Origin: Aureococcus anophagefferens
Lineage: Eukaryota > Sar > Pelagophyceae > Pelagomonadales > Pelagomonadaceae
Length of the DNA: 46,751 bases
Direction: 5' to 3'
Assembly (NCBI RefSeq): GCF_000186865.1
Contig: NW_008705571.1
Location: forward strand, 549,192 to 595,942
Under the pieces are notes generated by a model. The model had not been told where the DNA came from, did no database searches, and saw only the letters and a program-made list of their open reading frames with translations. Shown here in pieces: positions 37,001 through 43,311 of this stretch. Numbering within the stretch: the first letter of the stretch is position 1; the number at the start of each line of letters is the position of its first letter. Made by a program: the position numbers and the translations under genes.

Positions 37001-38059
37001 CTGGAGCGGCGTGCCCGTCAGCAGCAGCGCGTGCTCGAAGTGGAAGCGGCGCACGGCCTTGCTGATGTCGCTCGCCTCGTTTTTGATGATGTGGCCCTCG
37101 TCCAGGATCACGTAGCGCCACCACATCTGGCCCCCGAGCACGGACTGCATGGACTGGCTCTTGGCCATCTCGAACGTCGTCACGACGAGGTCGTAGCTGT
37201 CGACGTCCTTGAGCGTCGCCTTGAGCCGGTCGCGCTCCGCGGCGTCGGCGCTGTGGAGCTTCACGGCGCGGAGCTCGGGGCAGAACTTGGACGCCTCGAC
37301 GAGCCAGGAGCTCAGCACGCTCAGCGGGCAGATGACGAGGAACGGGCCCGAGACCTTGCGCTCGCGGAGCAGGTACGAGATGAAGCTCAGCGTCTGGAGC
37401 GTCTTGCCGAGGCCCATCTCGTCGGCGAGGATCGCCGACACGCCGTCCTCGTAGGTCTGCGCGAGGAAGCGCAGGCCCTCGAGCTGGTAGGCCCGCATGT
37501 CCGCGCGCACGTACGCCGGCGTCCGCTCGAAGGCCGGCACGACGGCGCGCGGGCCGGCCGCCGCGGCCGCCGCGCACCAGCCGACGCTCCCGTTGAAGGG
37601 CCGGAAGAGGGCCTCGTGCTCCAGGAGGAACCGCGCGCGCCGCCCGACGGCGCCGGCCTTGGCCTCGCGCAGCGCCGCCGCGTGCGCCGCGCGCCGCTTC
37701 TCCTGCGGCGTCGGCTCGCGCGCGGGCCGCGGCGCGCGCGGCGCGGCCGCCGGCGCCGCCGCGCGGGGGGGCGCCGGGGCCGCCGCCGCGCCCTCCCAGG
37801 TCCGCTCGCCGCCGAGCTCCTGGTCCCAGACGGACCGCTCGCCGCCCTCGAGGTCGTACATGTTCGACTTCTTGACGTAGAAGCCGTCGATCCACACGCC
37901 CGTGGACTTGACCTCGCGGCCGCTGCGGCGCGGCGCCGGCGGCTGGAGCGGCGTCGGGAGCGGGGGAGCGCGCAGCGGCGGCTGCTGACCCGGGTCCGCG
38001 GCGTCCATCTCCATGGCCGAGGAGGCCGCGAGGTCCGCGGCCCACGGCTCGTGGTCCAT
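34001..38059 (-). CDS. ISWI-type SNF2 chromatin remodeling ATPase with PHD fingers
   Basis: 1352 residues from the ATG at 38059; the longer frame upstream lacks an ATG. The SNF2 ATPase has [15 protein letters not shown] (motif I), [12 protein letters not shown] (motif II, DEGH), [70 protein letters not shown] and [18 protein letters not shown]. The last phrase and the following [15 protein letters not shown] resemble ISWI. Downstream is a PHD-type zinc module ([24 protein letters not shown]) and a second Cys cluster ([21 protein letters not shown]). A basic tail ends [13 protein letters not shown]. Such proteins slide nucleosomes in the nucleus. A fused PHD is not standard for ISWI, so it may combine subunit functions in one chain. 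Confidence 0.85.
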   Translation of the reverse strand: [1352 protein letters not shown]

Positions 38060-38077
38060 TATGTGTTGCTTTTGGTG

Positions 38078-38150
38078 TCGGCTGTCCTTGGTGGAGCCGC
38101 AGAGGCTAGACCGGGGTTCGGCTGTCCTTGGTGGAGCCGCAGAGGCTAGA
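38078..38150. repeat. 33-bp direct duplication upstream of the remodeler start
   Basis: TCGGCTGTCCTTGGTGGAGC begins a 33-bp unit at 38078-38110 that is repeated exactly at 38118-38150 (period 40). It lies just upstream of the remodeler ATG at 38059, in its promoter or 5' leader. Confidence 0.9.
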
Positions 38151-38223
38151 GACGAGGTCACCGCATCGCCTCGCGAATTTCCTCAAAGTCAGCTTATCAC
38201 TTCACTTGAAGCTCAACATGCGC

Positions 38224-39670
38224 TCATCCCACCCCCTGGAGCTGCTCCGTCCGCGCGGCGAGATAGGCCGTGTGCTCCGCGGCGCGGCGGAGGCAGTCCC
38301 GGCGGTCGGCCTTGGTCGCGGCGGGCGCGCACGCCTCCCAGGTGCGGACCGCGCGGACGAGGTGCGTGCAGACGACGGGCGTGGACCCGCGGAAGGCCGG
38401 GTCCGGCTCGTCGACGTCGATGTCCCCCAGAAGGATCGGCGACGCGTGGCGCGCGGCGCGGACGTAGGACGCGTTCGCTCGCAAACACCAGCGCTTCGCG
38501 AAGAGGTCCCGAAACACGTCGGCCGCGTCGCCGGCGCCCTTGGCGAGGACCGCGCGGTACTCCTGGAAGCGCCGCGCGCCCGCGGGCTGCGACGCGGCCG
38601 TCTCCGCGACGAGCGCGACGGCCGCGAGCAGCCGCTCCGCGGCGCGGAGCATGTCCTTGAGCGTCCTCCGCGACCAGACGTGGACGTGGCCCTCGCGGTC
38701 CTTGTGGCCGATGAGGTGGAGCCGCATGCTGCGGAGCTCGTCCCAGGTCGTCGCCGCGGGGAGCGCGAGGCGGCCCCGGACCTCCTCGAGCGCGCCCGTG
38801 CCCGCGAGCGACGGCTCCTTGAGGATGTGGAGCAGCTCGAGGAGCCGGTAGGTCGACAGCGCCATCTCCATGGCGTGCTCCGGCGGCGGCTTGACGAGCT
38901 CCGGCGCGCGGTTCCAGAAGTCGCGGACGTGGTGCGAGCCCGGGTGCGCGAGGCGGTAGCGGTCCATGAGCGTGCGCTCGCCTACCGAGCACGTCGTTTT
39001 CCCGGTCGACATCACGGGACGCCGGCGCGCGCAGGGGTCCGGCAGCACGAGGACGAGCAGCCCCCCGTGGCGCAAAACGCGCAGCCAGTTCGCGAGCGCG
39101 ACGAGGGGCCGCGGCAGGTGCTCGAGCACGTGGCAGGCGAGCAGCACGTCGTAGGACGCGTCGGGCACCTGAGGCGACAAGCATCGGGACGGCAAGTTTA
39201 AAACGCCGGTCGCGCGCCTTGGCCAGCGCCTGCGCGTCGTCGAGGTAGCGCGGCCGGTAGGGGATCTCCGTGTCGTTGGCGTCGAAGCGCGCGCAGTTCG
39301 GCGCCTCGTAGTACTCGGGCACGTCCACGAAGTCGACGCGCTGCACGATGTCCGGGGGCAGCGGCGTCGGATTGTTGCAGGGCCCGATCTCGAGCGCCGC
39401 GGCCGGCGACCGCCGCGTCGCGAAGGCGATGCGCAGCACGCGCTCCGCGAAGGCGCCGCGGCTCTCGCCGCGGCGCCAGTGGCCCGGCGGGCACGCGATG
39501 GGCTCGCCGCCGTGGGCGCGGCCCGGGTAGTAGCGCCGCTGCGTCCGCTCCCAGAGCTCGATGCCGTCCGCATTCGTCGTGCCGAAGCGCGTCGCGTCGT
39601 CGCGGCCGCTGGTTAACGTCGCCAGGCATGCGACGAGGCGAAGCGTCATCGCAAAGGCTGGTGTGGGCAT
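38224..39670 (-). CDS. Class I SAM-dependent methyltransferase-like protein, two short introner-like introns
   Basis: The ATG at 39670 opens a weak leader (MPTPAFAMTLRLVACLATL). Proposed exons 39670-39218, 39168-39033 and 38981-38224 give 448 residues. The core has LEIGPCNNPTPLP (motif I, degenerate from ExGxG), RVDFVDVPEYY (motif II acidic strand), then across the first intron VPDASYDVLLACHVLEHLPRP and GGLLVLVLPDP, as in methyltransferase-11 type domains. The rest includes AMEMALSTYRLLELLHILKEP and VHVWSRRTLKDML, and a long C-terminal part with Cys residues of unknown role. Substrate unknown. The second intron is 51 nt, a multiple of 3, and has no internal stop, so it might be retained (465 residues). 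Confidence 0.65.
38982..39032 (-). mobile_element. Very short introner-like element in the methyltransferase gene, open in frame
   Basis: In gene direction the 8-mers GCGCGCGC (39032-39025) and GCGAGCGC (38981-38974) match at 7 of 8 positions. The insert is CGGC followed by 39 nt that start GTCCCGTGATGTCGACCGGG, continue AAAACGACGTG and end CTCGGTAG. The ends and the CCGGGAAAAC block match the two elements in the DOPA-dioxygenase-like gene. Its total length keeps frame whether spliced or translated. Confidence 0.65.
39169..39217 (-). mobile_element. Probable short introner-derived intron in the methyltransferase gene
   Basis: The 8-mers GCGCGCGA (39217-39210) and GTGCCCGA (39168-39161) match at 6 of 8. 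The insert is CCGGC, then GTTTTAAACTTGCCGTCCCG, then ATGCTTGTCGCCTCAG. Removing 49 nt with a GC donor joins ...QALAK to VPDASYDVLL, exactly rebuilding the methyltransferase core. Internal similarity to the other elements is limited to the CGGC-GT start. Confidence 0.45.
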
Positions 39671-39753
39671 CGAGAAAGCATCGTAACTTGGGCAGCCTCA
39701 AGGCACGATGTTGAATGCTGCTTGAGGCCAACAATTCTCACCTGTTGCGAGAC

Positions 39754-39777
39754 CATGGAGCCGAGGCGTGCCGCGTG
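39754..39777 (+). promoter_or_regulatory. Upstream ORF of seven codons
   Basis: gaccATGGAG starts a short ORF (MEPRRAA, then TGA) 9 bp before the main ATG of the coiled-coil gene, in an excellent start context. If the transcript begins upstream, it could lower translation of the main frame or favour the next ATG (39798). Confidence 0.35.
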
Positions 39778-39785
39778 AATCGACG

Positions 39786-40679
39786 ATGTCGGACACGATG
39801 GGCGGTACCTCGTTCGCCGTCAAGGCGCCTCCCAAGAAACTGAGCTACGCCGAGCGTGCGCGAGAGAAGGCGCGCGCGCTCTCCGCCTCCGCCTCCAAGG
39901 CGTCGGCGGCCGCGGCAAGCAGCGCGTCCAAGAGCATGAGCGCGTCGTCGAAGAGCCTGAGCGCGTCGTCGAAGAGCATGTTCTCGTCGATGGCCGCCGC
40001 GCGGCGGCGGCGCGCGGAGCCCGAGGTCCGGCTCGACGTGTTCAACGAGGAGGCCGAGGCCGCGGACGCGCCGCCGCCGCCGGGCCCGTCGCCCGACGCG
40101 TCGCCGCCCGCCGCCGCGTCGCCGCCCGCCGCCGCGGCGCCGGCCGACGCGGCGCGGCGGCGGTCGCCGCCGCCGCCGTCGAAGACGTCGCCGCCGCCGT
40201 CGCCGGCCGCGGGCAAGGGCGAGCGGAAGAAGAACGCGCTCTTCAAGCGGCTCGAGGCGCTCTCGGACCGCAAGGGCGCCGTCTCCGAGAAGAAGCGCCT
40301 CGCCAAGGAGGCCGCCGAGGCCCAGGTCGTCGCGCGCGAGCGCGAGGAGAAGTCGATGACGCGCGAGGCGCGCGAGGCGCGCTACGTCGCGGAGATCGAC
40401 AACTCCAAGGCCACGCTCAAGGAGCACAAGGACATGTGGATCAAGCTCGTGAAGGATTCCGAGGTCCAGATCCAGGACCTCAAGAAGGCCATCGAGGACG
40501 TCGACCGCGAGGCCGCGGCGCTCCGGTCCTCCGAGGACGAGGCGCGCAAGTACCACGACCTCAAGGTCCGCGAGCTCGAGGGCCTCCTCGTCGCGACGAA
40601 GCTCAGCGCCGCCGAGATCTCCTCGGACGTCGACATGCTCCAGCACCACATGAACCTCGTCAGACGACACCAGTCCTAG
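39786..40679 (+). CDS. Coiled-coil protein with Ser- and Pro-rich linker
   Basis: 297 residues from ATG 39786 (or 293 from 39798). Residues 1-90 contain LSYAERAREKARALSASASK and a repeated S-(M/L)-SASSKS unit. Then comes a Pro/Ala-rich linker (PPAAASPPAAAAPADAARRR). From about 145 to the end it is predicted coiled coil (FKRLEALSDRKGAVSEKKRL, IQDLKKAIEDVDREAAALRS, HDLKVRELEGLLVATKLSA). The N-terminal and coiled parts recall SNARE-associated or cytoskeletal proteins, but no specific family is recognised. The 3' flank carries a direct repeat, then the 5S gene on the other strand. Confidence 0.7.
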   Translation: MSDTMGGTSFAVKAPPKKLSYAERAREKARALSASASKASAAAASSASKSMSASSKSLSASSKSMFSSMAAARRRRAEPEVRLDVFNEEAEAADAPPPPGPSPDASPPAAASPPAAAAPADAARRRSPPPPSKTSPPPSPAAGKGERKKNALFKRLEALSDRKGAVSEKKRLAKEAAEAQVVAREREEKSMTREAREARYVAEIDNSKATLKEHKDMWIKLVKDSEVQIQDLKKAIEDVDREAAALRSSEDEARKYHDLKVRELEGLLVATKLSAAEISSDVDMLQHHMNLVRRHQS

Positions 40680-40690
40680 AGGGTGCGGGG

Positions 40691-40835
40691 TAACCAATTT
40701 TGTTGAACTCAGTCGAGGGAAGCAGGAGGTCAGTTTGGAGGAGTCTGGATTAACCAATTTTGTTGAACTCAGAGTCGACGGAGAGCAGAAAACTCTGGGT
40801 GAGCAAAGCAGGAGGTCAGTTTGGAGGAGTCTGGA
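40691..40835. repeat. Split direct duplication between a coding gene and the 5S gene
   Basis: TAACCAATTTTGTTGAACTC starts a 22-bp block at 40691-40712 and 40751-40772. A second block, AGCAGGAGGTCAGTTTGGAG..., is at 40721-40749 and 40807-40835. Copy 2 carries extra sequence between the blocks. Confidence 0.9.
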
Positions 40836-40850
40836 GGCACAAAAAAGGCA

Positions 40851-40857
40851 AAAAAAA
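40851..40857 (-). terminator. Pol III oligo-T terminator of the 5S gene
   Basis: Directly after the 5S 3' end the coding strand reads seven T, then GCC and six more T (40846-40841). Runs of four or more T end RNA polymerase III transcription. Confidence 0.85.
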
Positions 40858-40974
40858 CGAGCAACACTCGGGATTCCAACGTGGTCACCCACCGTAGTAC
40901 TAACCAAGCTCGATCCGGCTTAACTTCGCTGAGCTGACGGGAAGCGGTGCTCTCCGAATGATATGGTCGCTCGT
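40858..40974 (-). rRNA. 5S ribosomal RNA
   Basis: About 117 nt on the minus strand. The ends pair as helix I: CGAGCGAC at the 5' side with GTTGCTCG at the 3' side (one G-U). Inside are the conserved pieces GAAGTTAAGC, GGTTAGTACTACGGTGGGTG and ACCACGTTGGAATCCCGAGT, typical of eukaryotic 5S, which also hold the internal pol III control region. A T7 tract follows. End positions are accurate to one or two bases. Confidence 0.93.
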
Positions 40975-40996
40975 GTAAGGGTCACAGGCAAAAGTG

Positions 40997-41004
40997 TCTA
41001 TAAA
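40997..41004 (-). promoter_or_regulatory. TATA-like element upstream of 5S
   Basis: TTTATAGA on the minus strand lies 23-30 bp before the 5S 5' end, the position where plants and fission yeast place a TATA box for 5S transcription. This is a position-based call. Confidence 0.4.
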
Positions 41005-41125
41005 CAGACTAGCCTCATCCGGGTTCGCTTCTGTCGCGCTAAAAAACGCTCTCTCCCAACCGGATGGCAGCCCTCGACGCGCCGCGCTGCTGCGAGCTGA
41101 TGGTCTGCTAGCTCGCAACGCAGCC

Positions 41126-41943
41126 ATGCAGGACGCGCAGTCCGTCTTCTTCGAGTCGCTGATCGTAGTCGCCTGCGTGTGCTCGATCGTGCGCTTGCGC
41201 AGCAGCCGGAGCGCGAGCACCTGCTTCTACTGCCTCGGCCTCTGCTTCCCGGCGTTCTCGTCGAGCGTCGCCGTCGTCTATTTCGGCTGGTGCGTGCGTC
41301 GACGCGTCGTCGCGTGCAAATCATGCGACGCCGGCAGGCACGTGGACACGCCGCGCGACCGCGAGTGGTACGCTCGCGTCCGCTCCGCGACGACGGCCAC
41401 GTGGCGCGCGGGCGTGCGGCGCGCGGCGTCGTCGACCGCGCGACGCCTTCGTGACTTTCCCAGCGCAGATTCCCGCCTTCGCGCCCGCGCTCGTGCTCCA
41501 CCACGGCGTGCCCGGCGCGCGAGCGGCGTCGGCGGGGTTTCGCCGGTCTCCGTAAAGATCCTCACCGCGGGGTTTCTCCGTAAAGTTCGCCCGCCGCAGG
41601 TCGCGCGCTCCTGGCGCCGGCCATGGTCGCGGCCCACGGCGCCATCGCGTACTTGAGCGACATGCCGGGCGACGACGTCGCGGCGCTCTGGCTCGTCGTC
41701 GCGGCCGTCGCCGCGGCCGCGACGAGCCTGCGGCGCGGCCGCCGGTCGGCCGCGCTGCGCGCGGTCGGGCTCCTCTGCCTGTTCGGCGCCGTGCTCGGCG
41801 CGATGACGATCCGCTCCTTTCGCGTCTGGGGCGACTTCTGGCTGACGACGGAGGACCTCGTCCACGCGGCCGAGGCGACCGCGCTCGCCGCGGTCGGCGC
41901 GCACGCTCGCACGCGTCCCGCCCCAATAATAAAAACGGCATAG
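41126..41943 (+). CDS. Small polytopic membrane protein, probably three exons with unresolved joins
   Basis: From ATG 41126 (gccATGC) the first part has two hydrophobic helices (SLIVVACVCSIVRL and LGLCFPAFSSSVAVVYFGW) and then HVDTPRDREWYARV. Coding character moves to another frame at about 41390-41440 (AFVTFPAQIPAFAPALVL) and to a third after CGCCGCAG at 41599 (ALLAPAMVAAHGAIAYLSD, ALWLVVAAVAAAATSL, GLLCLFGAVLGAMTI), ending at TAG 41941-41943. Two copies of a GGGTTTC..CCGTAAAG piece lie in the second intron. The alternative is a separate 106-residue protein from ATG 41623. I could not fix splice sites. The family is unknown; topology suggests about five to six helices. Confidence 0.4.
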
Positions 41944-43095
41944 TTAGGGTGGTTCGTCGTCGGCGAGCTGCCGCGCCGCCAGGAGCACGCGCGGCGGGAG
42001 CGCGACGGCGGCCGGGTCGAAGGGGTCCGCGCGTTCGAGCCTTCGGACGACGTCGACGAAGAGCCCCCGGAGGACGATCTCGACGGCGTCCATGGACGCT
42101 CGCGGCACGGGGAAGGCCGTCGTCGGCCGAAGCCGCGGCTGCTTCGCGATGGCCGCGAGGTTCGACACGCAGGCCCCGAGCAGGTCCCGGAAGTCGTCGG
42201 CGGCCATGACCTGGTCCGAGCGCCGCGGCGTCGCGAGGAACAGGTCGACGTTCGACGGCTCCAGCGTCACGAGCGACTCGTAGCTCGTCAGGTTGAGCTC
42301 GTCGCCGACGACCAGCGTCGCGTGCGGCACGCCGCCGGAGCACGCGAACGCGTCGCCGGGCCCCAGCAGGGCGACGCACGCGCACCGCTCGAGCGCGGCG
42401 CGCTTCTCGGCCGTCAGCGGCGGCGCGAAGATCGCGTCGGAGAGCGCGTCGGACGGCATCTCGTCCCAGGTCGCGACGAGCTTGTAGCCCGTCCAGTTGA
42501 TGCCCACGTTGCTCCAGAGCACCTGGTCCACGTGCAGGCCCTTGCCGCCGCCGCGCGCGCCGAGGAAGACGCCGTCGTTCTCGTCGTCCCAGCGCAGGGT
42601 CCAGCGCGCCGCGTCGCCGAAGACCGCGCGCTGGCTCCGCTCCGCGATCGACCGCGTCCAGCGGCCCTCGCGCCGCCACCGCCGCAGGCGCTGAAGCTCG
42701 CACGCGTAGACGTCGCCGTCGACGGCCTTCGCCGCGGCCGCCTTCGCGGCGAGGCTCCGCCAGCCGTCGGGCGACGCGTCGGCGGACGCGCTTCTCACAG
42801 AGGGCACCTCGCGCTGCACGCCGCGGTCGTCGTACTCGAGCCGCGCCGTGTGCGCTTCGGCCGCGGCGGGCGGCGCGCTCCCGAGCGCGCCGAGCACCGT
42901 CGTCTCGCGGCGCGCGGCGTCGCGCAGCCACGCTGGGAGCGTGTCCTCATACTTCAGACCGAGCTTTCGGGCGCCGTTCTTTAGGACGACGATCTTGCTG
43001 CCGTGGTGAGCGAGCAGCACGCGCTGCATGTAGTCCGTGGCGTCGAGGGCGTAGTCCGGCGGCTTTGCGGCGCAGGAGGGTGGCCAGGCGTCCAT
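41944..43095 (-). CDS. JmjC/cupin-like (2-oxoglutarate, Fe(II) type fold) protein
   Basis: 383 residues from ATG 43095. The central part has GLHVDQVLWSNVGINWTGYK with an HxD pair (about residue 187) and later GDAFACSGGVPHATLVVGDE with a second His (about 260). These are the spacing and context of the iron-binding HxD...H of JmjC and cupin-8 proteins. W.LRWDDENDGVFLG upstream fits the early strands. Such enzymes hydroxylate proteins or other substrates; the target cannot be told. The C-terminus (DAVEIVLRGLFVDVVRRLER) is helical. No signal peptide. The stop directly abuts the stop of the convergent membrane protein gene. Confidence 0.65.
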   Translation of the reverse strand: MDAWPPSCAAKPPDYALDATDYMQRVLLAHHGSKIVVLKNGARKLGLKYEDTLPAWLRDAARRETTVLGALGSAPPAAAEAHTARLEYDDRGVQREVPSVRSASADASPDGWRSLAAKAAAAKAVDGDVYACELQRLRRWRREGRWTRSIAERSQRAVFGDAARWTLRWDDENDGVFLGARGGGKGLHVDQVLWSNVGINWTGYKLVATWDEMPSDALSDAIFAPPLTAEKRAALERCACVALLGPGDAFACSGGVPHATLVVGDELNLTSYESLVTLEPSNVDLFLATPRRSDQVMAADDFRDLLGACVSNLAAIAKQPRLRPTTAFPVPRASMDAVEIVLRGLFVDVVRRLERADPFDPAAVALPPRVLLAARQLADDEPP

Positions 43096-43311
43096 TTCTT
43101 TTTACAGTGGTTGATGCTAGTCAAGATGAGCGACGGCTAGAGGCTTTTGATCGTCATCAAGTCGACGTCGTCTCGGAGGACAGCCAAAAAGCATCTCTTC
43201 ATGCCTGCGGCAAGGCCAGAGTCGCCGAATTCAAGGAGGCGATGTTGACCCTCTCGGCCGAGTCAATGCGCGATGATGGCTAGCCCGCCAAGCGCGTAGG
43301 AAAGCAATAAA
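43096..43311. other. Divergent intergenic region
   Basis: 216 bp between the JmjC-like start (43095, -) and the sulfotransferase start (43312, +). It is less GC-rich than its flanks, with ATCGTCATCAAGTCGACGTC near 43150. No RNA gene or repeat seen. It must contain both promoters. Confidence 0.4.
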
